DNA of 43,481 bases, taken from contig CANRNP010000009.1 in NCBI GenBank assembly GCA_947632015.1, positions 1 through 43,481 of the forward strand. Reading direction: 5' to 3'. The DNA comes from an uncultured Clostridia bacterium (GTDB lineage: Bacteria; Bacillota; Clostridia; Christensenellales; Borkfalkiaceae). The translations under genes were made by a program, and so were the position numbers. This document shows positions 16,463 to 25,732 of this stretch, piece after piece (position 1 is the stretch's first letter; every line of letters begins with the position of its first letter). The notes under the pieces are model-generated. The model was not told where the DNA came from. It did no database searches and was given only the letters and a program-made list of their open reading frames with translations.

Positions 16463-16493
16463 AAAAAAACCGCCCCGACTTTTCGCGGGACGG
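16463..16493 (-). terminator. Terminator of the hemZ transcript
   Basis: On the minus strand CCGTCCC and GGGGCGG pair (one G-U) around a 10-nt loop and are followed by seven T residues. It lies about 30 bp beyond the hemZ stop. Confidence 0.75.
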
Positions 16494-16523
16494 GACGGAC
16501 GGTTGCAAAAAACGGCGGACGCC

Positions 16524-18011
16524 TCAGGAAAACAGCTTCGCCTTTTCTTCAATGAGCTTTGAGACCTTTTCGAGATAGGTGGGAATATCCTTCGGGGAGC
16601 CGAGGCGCTCGATGCGCCCCTCGCGCAAAAATACCCGCTTGGAGATGGCGTTCGAGCCGACGGCGACGTTATCGGCGCTCTCTTCCATGACGTCGATATT
16701 GTAGACGGAAGCGTATCCCCTCTTCGTCCAGCCGACGTTCTCGTGCGCCCCCGCCATGTATTTCTGCCGATACAGATAATAGGGCTCGTAGCCCGCTTTT
16801 GTGAGGACGTCCCGCGAATATGCGATCATTTCGGCGAGATTTTCGTCGGAAAGAAGGGTGAGCGAGGGCGTCTTTTCCCCGCCGCCTGCGGCGGGCGAGG
16901 GCGCTTTGAGGTGCTCTTCTTTGAGCTTTGCGCCCTTTTTCAGGCACAGCGTGTGAACGGTGATGTTTTCGGGCGAGAGCGCGATCGCCTCGTCTACGCT
17001 CGAACGGAATTCTTCGACGCTCTCCCCCGTAAGCCCCGCGATGAGGTCGCAATTCACGGCAAACGGATAAGGCTTTGCCATTTCGAACGCCTCATAGAGC
17101 TGGGCGCGGGTGTGTTTTCTGCCGATCGCGACCAGTGTTTTATCCGAAAAAGACTGCGCGTTGATACAGATCCGCGTAACGCCGTATTTTTGGCAGAGAT
17201 CGAGCTTTTCCCGCGTGAACACGTCGGGACGGCCCGCCTCGACCGTGAACTCCGCGCCGCCCGCGATCGGGGCGAGCGCTCTGAGCACCCGTTCGAGATC
17301 GGCGGCGTCCAGCACGAAGGGCGTTCCGCCCCCCACATAGACGGAGCGGACGGTTTTCATCAGCGGCGCCGCCGCGGAAAGTTCCTCTTCGAGCGCGTTG
17401 AGATAGGCGGGCACATATTGCCGCGTAAGGGCGATCGGCGCGGTGATAAAGGAGCAATAACTGCACTTGCTCGGACAGAAGGGCAGGGAGACATACAGAT
17501 CGGCGTTGCCCTCCTTCCGCTCGTAAATGCCCCGCTGACCCTCGATCACGCGGGCGACGAGATTGATGTTCTCTTCCCCCACCTTCAACTGCCGGAAGAG
17601 GGCGCGAAAATCCCGCCCCTTTTCGAGTTCGCCGTAGGCGAGCCTCGTGGGACGGATGCCCGTGAGCGAACCCCACGGCAGCTCCTTGCCGAAATATTCC
17701 GACAGCGTTACGTAAAGGGCGAGTTTTGCGTACCGTTTGACGAGGCTCTTTTTCTCGGTAGCCGTCGCGGCAAAAAAGGCGTTTTCGAAGAAGCGCGCCG
17801 CGCCGTTCAGCGTTACCGTGTTGCGGACAAAATAGCGGGCGCCCGCTCCGTTTTCTTCCGGAAGAGGCGCCCCCTCCCCTACCCCTCCCCCGCAAGCGGG
17901 GGCGGGCAAAAACGTTAAAACATGAGAAAGGGCGAGCTCTTCCAAAGAGGGGAAGAGCCGCGCGACATCCATGAGTTCGGGTTCGAGCCATTTTTCCGAC
18001 GACGTCAACAT
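16524..18011 (-). CDS. hemZ: Coproporphyrinogen III oxidase-like radical SAM protein HemZ
   Basis: A 495-residue HemZ-type radical SAM protein of the HemN superfamily, associated with anaerobic coproporphyrinogen dehydrogenation. The cluster motif CPSKCSYC is at residues 179-186, followed by the SAM-binding GGGTP, and the C-terminal HemN-like domain is present. The start ATG overlaps the stop of the hydrolase gene by 7 nt, the usual Clostridia order. Two GC-rich palindromic elements lie in frame in the coding sequence, adding LPAPACGGGVGEGAPL near residues 35-50 and PSPAAGGGEK near 371-380. The first is 38/40 identical to an extragenic repeat at 41462-41501. Both fall outside the catalytic motifs, so the protein is probably still active. 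Some HemZ-like proteins are not true oxidases, so the exact reaction is unproven. Confidence 0.93.
   Translation of the reverse strand: MLTSSEKWLEPELMDVARLFPSLEELALSHVLTFLPAPACGGGVGEGAPLPEENGAGARYFVRNTVTLNGAARFFENAFFAATATEKKSLVKRYAKLALYVTLSEYFGKELPWGSLTGIRPTRLAYGELEKGRDFRALFRQLKVGEENINLVARVIEGQRGIYERKEGNADLYVSLPFCPSKCSYCSFITAPIALTRQYVPAYLNALEEELSAAAPLMKTVRSVYVGGGTPFVLDAADLERVLRALAPIAGGAEFTVEAGRPDVFTREKLDLCQKYGVTRICINAQSFSDKTLVAIGRKHTRAQLYEAFEMAKPYPFAVNCDLIAGLTGESVEEFRSSVDEAIALSPENITVHTLCLKKGAKLKEEHLKAPSPAAGGGEKTPSLTLLSDENLAEMIAYSRDVLTKAGYEPYYLYRQKYMAGAHENVGWTKRGYASVYNIDVMEESADNVAVGSNAISKRVFLREGRIERLGSPKDIPTYLEKVSKLIEEKAKLFS
16878..16895. repeat. Short GC palindrome inside hemZ
   Basis: CCCGCCGC and GCGGCGGG form an 8-bp perfect stem with a 2-nt loop, in frame in hemZ, encoding an Ala-Gly-rich loop (PSPAAGGGE). 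It resembles the 17870-17909 element in design and in its flanking GAGGG/CCCTC, but it is shorter and not clearly the same family. Confidence 0.5.
17870..17909. repeat. 40-bp palindromic repeat inserted in frame in hemZ
   Basis: The element matches 41462-41501 at 38 of 40 positions. It ends in a C-rich/G-rich hairpin (CCCCCGC, AA, GCGGGGG). Here it is translated, on the minus strand, as residues about 35-48 of HemZ without breaking the frame. This parallels palindromic elements known to insert into genes in Rickettsia, but it is a different sequence. Confidence 0.8.
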
Positions 18012-18625
18012 TTTAAGTACCCGTTATACATTTTTTCGTGCAAAAGCGTGGTATCTTCGCCGTGTCCCGCGCAGACGGGGCAATCAAACGGCAGGGCACG
18101 GAGCTTTTTCAAACTCTCCTGCAACTGCCGCGCGCTCCCCGTGGGAAGGTCCGTTCTGCCCACGCCGCCGCAAAAGAGGGTATCCCCCGTGAAGAGGACG
18201 CGCTGACCCGAAGGCGCGGAGAAAAGGTAGCAGGCGCTGCCCGCCGTGTGCCCCGGCGTTGCCGTCACTTCGACGCGCATGCCGCAAAGAAGAAGGGTCT
18301 GCCCGTCGGAAAGGACGCCGTCGATCGTGAACGGCGGGGTCTTTCCGAAGCCGAATTCCTCCGACAGGTCGCAATTTACCGCCCGGTCTTCCTCCCCTTT
18401 GAGGCAAAAGATCTTCGCCCCCGCGCGCTGTAAAAGACTGCATCCGCCGATATGGTCGAAATGTCCGTGGGTCAGGAGCACCGCTTTGACCGTGAGCCCA
18501 AGCCGCGCCGCCTCTTCCGACGCGCGCGGCTGTGCGGGATCGACGGCGACGGCGTTTTTTCCGTCCTCCGTCACAAAATAGGTGTTTGCCGCAAATCCGA
18601 TGGGATAAACTTTCTCGATCCGCAT
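18005..18625 (-). CDS. Metallo-beta-lactamase-fold hydrolase (glyoxalase II-like)
   Basis: A 206-residue MBL-fold hydrolase with the full metal-binding set: THGHFDH (His53, His55, Asp57, His58), PGHT, TGDT and a final GHGED. Length and motifs match the short YcbL/GloB-like subfamily, which hydrolyses thioesters such as S-lactoylglutathione or related compounds; the real substrate is unknown. It lies between rel and hemZ, a conserved Clostridia neighbourhood. The ATG at 18625 has GGAAGGA upstream, and the stop overlaps hemZ by 7 nt. Confidence 0.92.
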   Translation of the reverse strand: MRIEKVYPIGFAANTYFVTEDGKNAVAVDPAQPRASEEAARLGLTVKAVLLTHGHFDHIGGCSLLQRAGAKIFCLKGEEDRAVNCDLSEEFGFGKTPPFTIDGVLSDGQTLLLCGMRVEVTATPGHTAGSACYLFSAPSGQRVLFTGDTLFCGGVGRTDLPTGSARQLQESLKKLRALPFDCPVCAGHGEDTTLLHEKMYNGYLKC

Positions 18626-18644
18626 AGCCGTCCTTCCCGCGGGG

Positions 18645-20774
18645 TCAATTACTGCTTCTTCTGACGTCGTAGATCTTACTGCCGTACGCCTTGATCTTTT
18701 TGATGAGCACCTCGACGTCCTGACGGTTGGTGAGCGTGACCGTAACGTCGATGATCGCGTTCTCCGCCTTGTCGTATCTGCCGTTGATGGAGGTGATGCC
18801 GAGCTTCATTTCTGAGACGCTCCCCGCGATCGCGGCGATCGCCGCGCCCTGCTCCGCCGCCGTAACGACGATGGCGGCTTTGAACTGCTCGCCGCCCTCG
18901 GTGATCCATTCGGCGGGCTGTAACCGCTCCGGCTCCACCCCGCGCATATTCGGGCAATCCTTCCTGTGGATCACGATCCCCCTGCCGCGGGTGACGAAAC
19001 CTACGATCTCGTCGCCCGGAACGGGCGAACAGCACCCCGCAAAATTTACCAAAAGCCCCGTGGTGCCGTTGACGATGACGGAGCCCTGCGCGAGTTTGCC
19101 GTGATATACCTGCGGCAGATTCGGCTGGGGCACTTCCCGCTTGAAATGGTCGATGAGCTTGAAGAGCACCTGGTTCACCGTCGTCGCGCCGTAGCCGATC
19201 GAGGCGAACATTTCGTCGATCGAGGTGAACGACAGCTTTTCCGAGATCTTTTTGAAGCTCTCGTCGGTGAGAATATCGCCGAGCGCATACCCTCTGCGCT
19301 TCGCCGCCTCTTCGAGCATGCTCCTTCCGAGGCGGATATTCTCCTCCTTCATGTTCTTTTTGTAGAACGCCTTGATCTTCGCCTTCGCGGACGTGGACTT
19401 GATGAACTTCAACCAGTCCCGCGAGGGACCTTTCGAGCTCGGAGACGTGATGATCTCCACAACATCGCCGAGTTCGAGCGTGGAGCTGAGCGGCACGATC
19501 TTGCCGTTCACCTTTGCGCCCGTGCAGTGATTGCCCACTTCCGAGTGGATGGCATAGGCGAAGTCGACGGGCGTCGCCCCCGTGGGAAGGGAGATCACCT
19601 TGCCCTGCGGGGTGAATACGAGAAGTTCCGAGCTGTACATCTCGCCCTTGACCGTATCGAGGAATTCGCGGCTGTCTTTGAGGTCGCCCTGCCATTCCAT
19701 CGCCTCGCGGATCCACGCGATACGCTGGTCGAGCGAGCTCTCTTCCGTGCGGTTCTCCTTGTATTTCCAGTGCGCCGCGATGCCGTATTCCGCCGTGCGG
19801 TGCATCTCCTCGGTGCGGATCTGGATCTCGAACGGCTGACCGAAATTCGTGACGACGGTGGTGTGCAACGATTGATACAGGTTGGGTTTGGGCGTTGCGA
19901 TATAGTCCTTGATGCGCCCCGGAATGGGCTTCCACTTTTTGTGGATCTTTCCGAGCACTTCGTAGCATTCGTCTACCGTCGCCACGATCACCCGCACCGC
20001 CGTGAGATCGTAGATCTGTTCGAGCGTCTTGTTCTTCGTCTTCATCTTTTTATAGATGGAGTAGAAATGCTTGGGACGGCCGAATACTTCGCCGTGGATG
20101 TGCGATTCCGTTAAAATTTCGTTGATCTCTTCGACGACGAAATCGACAAAGCGGTTGCGTTCTTCGAGTTTTTGATGGATGTTCTCCACCAAAAATTCGA
20201 AGGCGGCGGGATCGAGATATTTGAGGCACAGGTCTTCGAGTTCGCACTTGATCTGGCTGATACCGAGCCGCCCCGCGATGGGAGCGTAGATGTCGAGGGT
20301 CTCCTGCGCCATCTTCTTTTGCCGCTCCGCCGAGAGATAGTTGAGCGAACGCATATTATGCAGACGGTCGGCAAGTTTAATGATGATGACGCGGATGTCC
20401 TTCGCCATGGCGACGAAGATCTTGCGGAAGTTTTCCGCCTCTTCCTCTTCCTGCGATTTGAATACGATCTTATCGAGCTTGGTGACCCCGGAAACGAGGG
20501 TGAGCACTTCCTCGCCGAATTCGCGGCGGATGTCCTCCTCCGTGTAGGGAGTATCCTCGATGACGTCGTGCAAAAGGGCGCCCGCGACCGTCGCCGTGTC
20601 GAGACCGAGATCGACGAGGATCTCCGCGACGGCGCAGGGATGGATAAAATAGGGCTCCCCCGAAGCGCGCTTTTGGTTCTGGTGCGCCTCTTTGGCAAAG
20701 TCGTATGCGTGCAAGAGCATATCCCGCCCTTCGCCCGTGTAATATTCGTAGATCTTCATCAAAATCGGTTCCAT
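18645..20774 (-). CDS. relA: Bifunctional (p)ppGpp synthetase/hydrolase Rel
   Basis: A 709-residue long Rel protein that makes and degrades the alarmone (p)ppGpp in response to starved ribosomes. The HD hydrolase domain has ALLHDVIEDT (His69-Asp70, Glu73-Asp74), indicating an active hydrolase. The synthetase domain has GRPKHFYSIYKKM and the motif ATPKPNLYQSLHTTV, where Leu replaces the usual Gly. TGS (LVFTPQGKVISLPTGATPVD), a zinc-finger domain with adjacent Cys (GCCSPVPGD) and a C-terminal ACT domain follow. Nine bases separate it from the recJ stop, so the two are probably co-transcribed. Confidence 0.97.
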   Translation of the reverse strand: MEPILMKIYEYYTGEGRDMLLHAYDFAKEAHQNQKRASGEPYFIHPCAVAEILVDLGLDTATVAGALLHDVIEDTPYTEEDIRREFGEEVLTLVSGVTKLDKIVFKSQEEEEAENFRKIFVAMAKDIRVIIIKLADRLHNMRSLNYLSAERQKKMAQETLDIYAPIAGRLGISQIKCELEDLCLKYLDPAAFEFLVENIHQKLEERNRFVDFVVEEINEILTESHIHGEVFGRPKHFYSIYKKMKTKNKTLEQIYDLTAVRVIVATVDECYEVLGKIHKKWKPIPGRIKDYIATPKPNLYQSLHTTVVTNFGQPFEIQIRTEEMHRTAEYGIAAHWKYKENRTEESSLDQRIAWIREAMEWQGDLKDSREFLDTVKGEMYSSELLVFTPQGKVISLPTGATPVDFAYAIHSEVGNHCTGAKVNGKIVPLSSTLELGDVVEIITSPSSKGPSRDWLKFIKSTSAKAKIKAFYKKNMKEENIRLGRSMLEEAAKRRGYALGDILTDESFKKISEKLSFTSIDEMFASIGYGATTVNQVLFKLIDHFKREVPQPNLPQVYHGKLAQGSVIVNGTTGLLVNFAGCCSPVPGDEIVGFVTRGRGIVIHRKDCPNMRGVEPERLQPAEWITEGGEQFKAAIVVTAAEQGAAIAAIAGSVSEMKLGITSINGRYDKAENAIIDVTVTLTNRQDVEVLIKKIKAYGSKIYDVRRSSN

Positions 20775-20783
20775 TTTGCCCCT

Positions 20784-23084
20784 CTATTGCAACAGTTCCG
20801 CCGCCGCCGTGTAAATTTTCGAATTGCCGAGCTCCGTGCGCTTCCCGCGCGGCAGTTTTAACCTTCCTCCGCCGCATTCGACGATCCCAAGCTCTTCGAA
20901 CACGGCAAGCGCAAAGATGAATTGCCGCAGATCTTCCGCCCTCAGGATGCGCGCCGTCTCCGCATACGTCTCGCCGATGCAGACCCCCTCCGCCTTCCTC
21001 AGTTCGCGGAAAACGGAGATCATGCCCTCGCGCGAGAGATCGAGCCCGCGGAGGGGAAGATAGCCGCAGCCGTCGCTGTTTGCGTACACCGCGGCGCCGC
21101 CCGTCCGCTGGGGGATCCCCGCGGGCGACGCCAAAAAGACGACATCGCGATAGGCGGAAAGATCGCAGGCGGGATCGGGCGAGAGAAGCACCGCGTTCCG
21201 CACGCTCCCGGAGGAGAGGCGGAATACGTCGTGCGGGATGCCCTCCGCGGAGGGAAAACGCCGCAACGTCTCGCGGTCGTAGGCGACGACGCACAGCCCG
21301 TAGGCGCTTTCGGCGTTCTTCTTTGCGATGAGCGCCTCCGTCTCCGCCGCCCCGATCGCCCGAAAGACGCGGGGCGCGCCCAGCGAGAGCACGAGATTCT
21401 CAAAGCCGTCGAGACCCGTTTCCCCGCCGTCCGCATCGTCGAAAACGACGGCGCGGATAAAGCCCTTTAAGCTCTCCCTGCCGCGGTATGTAGACAGATT
21501 GCATTCGAATACGACGCGCTTTTTCAGATCGCTTTTGAGCAGTTTACGGTCGGCATAGCCGCCGAAGTACATGAAGTCCATTCCCTCTCCCGTGACGGAG
21601 AGGTGGGGAGACAGGGGTTTGAGGGGCGCCGCGTTCGTCCGCCCGAACGTCGTGCAAAAGAGAGGACGGCGGTTGCCCACCCCGAACGGCTCCAACCGTT
21701 CGAGCTCTTCGGCGAGTTTGTGCGGGAATGCGCCGCCGATCTCCTCGCATACGCAGACGGTGGGCACGAAATCTTCCCGCGAGTACTTTTCGCCGAGATA
21801 TGCGTCCAGCGCCTCTCTGAGCGCCCCGAAATTTTCCTCTTTGACGTTAACGCCCGCCGCCTGCGCGTGCCCGCCGAATTCCTCGATGAGCGCGGAAGCG
21901 CTTTTGAGCGCCTCGAAAATGTTGACGTTTTCGACGCTCCTCGCACTGCCGCGGAGCATCCCCCCGCGGCGGACGAACAGGATCACCGGGCGGGCGTATT
22001 CCTCCGCGAGCCGCGCGGCGACGATGCCGATGAGCCCCGCGTGCCAGCCTTCGCCCACCGTCATGACGATGTTGCCGTAAACGCCCTGCGCCGCGATCCC
22101 CGCGCGCGCCTTTTCGTACAATTCGTCGCACAGCTGCTGGCGTTCGAGGTTATAGGCGTTGAGTTTGACCGCCAGCGCGGCGATCTCCTCTTTATCGTCG
22201 CTCGTGAACAGGCTGAGCGCCGCGTGCGCGTCGCCCATTCTCCCCGCCGCGTTCACCCGCGGGGCGAGCGTGAACGCCAACGTCTGCGCCGAGATCTCCG
22301 TCGGCTTGCCCAAGAGCTCGGCAAACGCGGGGCGCAATTCCCGCCGCATGCGGAGTAGCCCCTCATAGACGATGTCGCGATTCTCCCCCGTGAGCGGCAC
22401 GCTGTCCGCCACCGTGGAGAGCGCGCAAAGGTCCAACAGCTCGTTCGCCCTTTCCCCGATGAGCGCCGAAGCGAGCTTGAAGGCGACCCCCGCGCCGCAG
22501 AGATTGTCGTAGGGATATTCGTCGCGGAATTTGGGATTGACGCAGATACAGTCGGGCAGGCGTTCGGGCAATTCGTGGTGGTCGGTGACGATGACGTAGG
22601 CGCCCTGCTCCTTGATGTATTCCACTTCCCGATAATTCGAGATGCCGCAATCGACCGTGATGACGAGATCGGGCAGAAATTCATCGAAAATGCCGTCAAT
22701 CGCGGAGGAACTCAGCCCGTAACCCTCCTCCCGTTCGGGAATGTAGAGGTAGGGCTCTATGCCGAACAGCCGCAACGCGCGGTATAGGATCGTCCCCGCG
22801 CCGATGCCGTCTGCGTCGTAATCGCCGAAAACCGCGACGCGCCAGCCTTCGTCCCGCGCGCGCGTGATGAGCTCCGCCGCCTCCTTCATGCCGCGCATGA
22901 GGAAGGGGGAGAGAAAATTCTTTTCGGAAGGGTTCAAAAACCGCCGCATCTGCGCTTCGTCCCGCGCGCCGCGCGCATAGAGAATGCCCGCCGTCGTCCC
23001 GGTAATGCCGAGCCTGCGGGCGAGCGCTTCCACCGTTTGCAGTTCCTGCGGCGAAAACTCATATTCGCGAACGATCTTTTTCAT
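20784..23084 (-). CDS. recJ: Single-stranded-DNA-specific exonuclease RecJ
   Basis: A 766-residue 5'-3' exonuclease of the DHH superfamily, working in recombination and mismatch repair. Motifs in order: FGDYDADG, VDCGISN, TDHHELPE, STVADSVPL and the DHHA1 motif GGHAQAAG, followed by an OB-fold region and a long C-terminal extension typical of Bacillota RecJ. Position upstream of rel matches Clostridia. The leader before the ATG contains a GC hairpin (CCCCGC/GCGGGG); no separate promoter is evident, so transcription may come from secDF through the hairpin at 23127-23155. Confidence 0.96.
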   Translation of the reverse strand: MKKIVREYEFSPQELQTVEALARRLGITGTTAGILYARGARDEAQMRRFLNPSEKNFLSPFLMRGMKEAAELITRARDEGWRVAVFGDYDADGIGAGTILYRALRLFGIEPYLYIPEREEGYGLSSSAIDGIFDEFLPDLVITVDCGISNYREVEYIKEQGAYVIVTDHHELPERLPDCICVNPKFRDEYPYDNLCGAGVAFKLASALIGERANELLDLCALSTVADSVPLTGENRDIVYEGLLRMRRELRPAFAELLGKPTEISAQTLAFTLAPRVNAAGRMGDAHAALSLFTSDDKEEIAALAVKLNAYNLERQQLCDELYEKARAGIAAQGVYGNIVMTVGEGWHAGLIGIVAARLAEEYARPVILFVRRGGMLRGSARSVENVNIFEALKSASALIEEFGGHAQAAGVNVKEENFGALREALDAYLGEKYSREDFVPTVCVCEEIGGAFPHKLAEELERLEPFGVGNRRPLFCTTFGRTNAAPLKPLSPHLSVTGEGMDFMYFGGYADRKLLKSDLKKRVVFECNLSTYRGRESLKGFIRAVVFDDADGGETGLDGFENLVLSLGAPRVFRAIGAAETEALIAKKNAESAYGLCVVAYDRETLRRFPSAEGIPHDVFRLSSGSVRNAVLLSPDPACDLSAYRDVVFLASPAGIPQRTGGAAVYANSDGCGYLPLRGLDLSREGMISVFRELRKAEGVCIGETYAETARILRAEDLRQFIFALAVFEELGIVECGGGRLKLPRGKRTELGNSKIYTAAAELLQ

Positions 23085-23126
23085 GGAATGCCCATCCTTT
23101 CCCCGCCGCCGCGGGGCGGAAAAACA

Positions 23127-23155
23127 AAAAACGGCGAGATCTTCCCGCCGTTTTT
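23127..23155 (-). terminator. Terminator between secF and recJ
   Basis: AAAAACGGCG and CGCCGTTTTT form a 10-bp stem around a 9-nt loop 14 bp after the secF stop, and on the minus strand it runs into TTTTTTG. It may stop or attenuate transcription from secDF into recJ. Confidence 0.7.
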
Positions 23156-23168
23156 ATCATCCGAACCG

Positions 23169-24164
23169 TTAATCCTGCGCTTCGTTCTTTTTCTTTCCGA
23201 CGTAACGCTTGCGGCTCGCCTTCAACTTGTCGAACCTGCTTTTCAGCGGAACATAGACCGCGGGAGCGAGCAAGAACGACGAGTAAACGCTCACCGCGAG
23301 AGGGATCAGCGCGGGCAGGAAGAACAGACGCGCTCCGCCCGAAGCAACGCCGCCGAGCACCGCGAACGTGACGGCAAACGGCACAAGGAAGATGAGCGCG
23401 AACTTCCACGAAGAGGACACCGAAAGTCCCACCGCTTCCTGCGCGGAAAGTGCGGCGTAGGAAGGATCTTTGAAGTTTTCGCGCATCTTCATGCACTGCA
23501 CGAGCCAAAGGATCACCGAGAACACCGCGGCAAGCCCCGCAAACAACATGGGACCGTACGCATAGACGGGAATGCGGGCGACCGCGAATACGGAGAGCGT
23601 GAGAAGAACATCGTTGACGCAGGCGACGAGACCTGCGATCGCGCTGTCCCACCCGAAGCGGAAGCCGACATAGACGAGCGCCACGATCGCCGCAACGCCC
23701 AGCGCGACCGCCGCGCGCCAACCTGCCTCGTAAAAGCGCTCTTCCTTTACCGTATGCGCGGTGACGCGGATGTCGCCGCCGAGTTCACTGCTGTTTTGCA
23801 GGGTCGCCGTAAGCGTTTTGGCAACGTCGGCGAGTTTTTCATCATTTACGTCCCCGGAGAGCGTATATACCAAAAGGTAGTTGCCCGTTTCGGCAAAATA
23901 GCCCATATCGAGCTCGCGGTTCGTCTTTTTATCGGCAAACGTAATGCCTTGCTGCCGGAATACGTTCTCGCATTCCTCGGCAAGTTTGCCCTCTTTTTCG
24001 CCGATATAGACGACCGCGTCGTAATCGATCTCGATCGTTTTCCGTTCGGTAGAGGCGATATTGAAGCCGAAGAGCGAAAACAGAACGATGCCCGCCACGA
24101 TGATCACCGCGGAAACGGCGATCCATACGGGAAGCAACTTCCCGGAAAGAAAACGCTTATTCAT
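23169..24164 (-). CDS. secF: Protein translocase subunit SecF
   Basis: A 331-residue SecF, partner of SecD, which uses the proton gradient to pull exported proteins out of the translocon. It has an N-terminal helix, a periplasmic/extracytoplasmic domain with the ERKTIEIDYD strand, and five further membrane segments. The RND-like helix contains FGWDSAIAGLVACVNDVLL; the usual His-Asp pair of this motif is Asn-Asp here. The ATG overlaps the secD stop by 8 nt. Sequence is divergent but length, topology and operon position are clear. Confidence 0.93.
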   Translation of the reverse strand: MNKRFLSGKLLPVWIAVSAVIIVAGIVLFSLFGFNIASTERKTIEIDYDAVVYIGEKEGKLAEECENVFRQQGITFADKKTNRELDMGYFAETGNYLLVYTLSGDVNDEKLADVAKTLTATLQNSSELGGDIRVTAHTVKEERFYEAGWRAAVALGVAAIVALVYVGFRFGWDSAIAGLVACVNDVLLTLSVFAVARIPVYAYGPMLFAGLAAVFSVILWLVQCMKMRENFKDPSYAALSAQEAVGLSVSSSWKFALIFLVPFAVTFAVLGGVASGGARLFFLPALIPLAVSVYSSFLLAPAVYVPLKSRFDKLKASRKRYVGKKKNEAQD

Positions 24165-25668
24165 CGTCTTCTACCTCCTCTCTTTTGAAATGACAGAATT
24201 TACCGGGATTTTTTGCGCAACCCGCCATGAGATACCACAGGAAGCGGTTCATGAGCAGGGAAGCAAGCCCGGAGAGCGCGACACCGAACATGAGCGCCAA
24301 GCCGAAGAAGGACATCTCGCCGAGCGCGATGAGATAGACGAGAAGGGTCGCGATCACAAGCGCGATGTGCAGATCGAACAGATGCCAGAAGCACTTCTTG
24401 TACCCCGTTTTCACGGACGACGCCATCGTTTTGCCGAGGGCGTATTCCTTCCTCGCGTATTCGTAGGACAGCGCGTTGCTCACGCAAAGCAGTACGGATG
24501 CGACGGCGAACGCCGCGATCGCGCCCGTGCCGATGACGATGGGCACCGCCCAGTAGATGATCACCATGAGGGAGAGGAAGGTAAGATAGGTGAGAAGGTG
24601 CGCAAATGCCAGGAGCCCGTAGCGGACGAAGAAAACGATCGCCATTACAAGGAACAGAATGCCGAACGCAATGTAGACGAGCATGAGCGCGCTAAGTTTG
24701 AGCGAGCCGAGCTCGATGCCCGCAAAGCCCGCCTCGGTGCGGTGGAGCTCGCCGAGTTCCATGCCGAGGTCTACTTCGCTTCCGACCGCCGTGTCGATGG
24801 TCGCCGCGACGACCGCCGCGGAATCCGCCGTGTAACTGCCGCTGATATACAGATTATCGTGGATCTGCTCGGAAACGGAGAGGTTGATCACCGTTTCGCC
24901 GCCGACCTGCACGAACAGATAACCCGTGCTCTCCGACGCGCCCGACGTCGTGCTCGAAAGGACGCTGCGCCCCTTCTCCGTGAAGTCCACTTCCACAAAC
25001 GCCGTGCCCGCGTTGTTGCGCATGCGGGCGCCCTTGATATAGTCGGTGACGGGGAGATCTTTGCCGCCCTTCTTTTCGGGGAGCACCTGCGTTGCGCTCG
25101 CCGCATCCTGGCTTGTCCCGTACAACACGGCAACTTTGCCCATGTAGGAATAGTACAGGAATGCCGCGACGGAAGCATCCATGCTCGCGGGAAGGGTCGC
25201 TTCGACGGTATAACCGTCCTTCACCCGAAGGGAGAAGCCCTCCGCGTGCAACCGCTCGAACCGTTCTCTCAAAACTGCCAGCTGACTTTCGAACTTCGCC
25301 CGGAATTCCTCCGTCGGCTCCTGTCCGCCGCCGCAGACTTCCTCTTTATCCAGCCAGACCGCACCGCCCGCATAAGATACATACTCCGTCGCGTCCTCCG
25401 CCGCGGCGTCCTTGTTATCCTCATACTCTTGTGCGGAGATCACTCCTTCGGGATAAAACACGACCGAAAAACTGCCGCCGAGATAGCTCGCCTCTTCGCC
25501 GAATTGATAATCGCCGAAGTCTGCGCTCTTCTCCGCCCAGTTGACGATCGGATTAAAGTAGTGGATCCCGTCCCCTCCCACAGGGAAAGGCACGAAACAC
25601 ACCACGCATAAAACGGCGACGATCAATGTGATCAGGGTAAGAAGGATCGCCGATTTTACTTTGCCCAT
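24157..25668 (-). CDS. secD: Protein translocase subunit SecD
   Basis: A 503-residue SecD. The start is the ATG at 25668 with AGGAGG 6 bases upstream and after the promoter; a longer frame would run into scfB and is rejected. One N-terminal helix (ILLTLITLIVAVLCVVCFV) is followed by a large P1 domain of about 300 residues and five C-terminal membrane helices (first near residue 332) that include FFGLALMFGVALSGLASLL. Some canonical SecD motifs are weak, so the protein is divergent. It is the first gene of secD-secF. Confidence 0.92.
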   Translation of the reverse strand: MGKVKSAILLTLITLIVAVLCVVCFVPFPVGGDGIHYFNPIVNWAEKSADFGDYQFGEEASYLGGSFSVVFYPEGVISAQEYEDNKDAAAEDATEYVSYAGGAVWLDKEEVCGGGQEPTEEFRAKFESQLAVLRERFERLHAEGFSLRVKDGYTVEATLPASMDASVAAFLYYSYMGKVAVLYGTSQDAASATQVLPEKKGGKDLPVTDYIKGARMRNNAGTAFVEVDFTEKGRSVLSSTTSGASESTGYLFVQVGGETVINLSVSEQIHDNLYISGSYTADSAAVVAATIDTAVGSEVDLGMELGELHRTEAGFAGIELGSLKLSALMLVYIAFGILFLVMAIVFFVRYGLLAFAHLLTYLTFLSLMVIIYWAVPIVIGTGAIAAFAVASVLLCVSNALSYEYARKEYALGKTMASSVKTGYKKCFWHLFDLHIALVIATLLVYLIALGEMSFFGLALMFGVALSGLASLLMNRFLWYLMAGCAKNPGKFCHFKREEVEDDE

Positions 25669-25732
25669 TGTTGCCTCCTGTTCAAAGGAATCTTCCGTAA
25701 AATCATACTTTCGGAAAATTCTGTCTCGTCTT

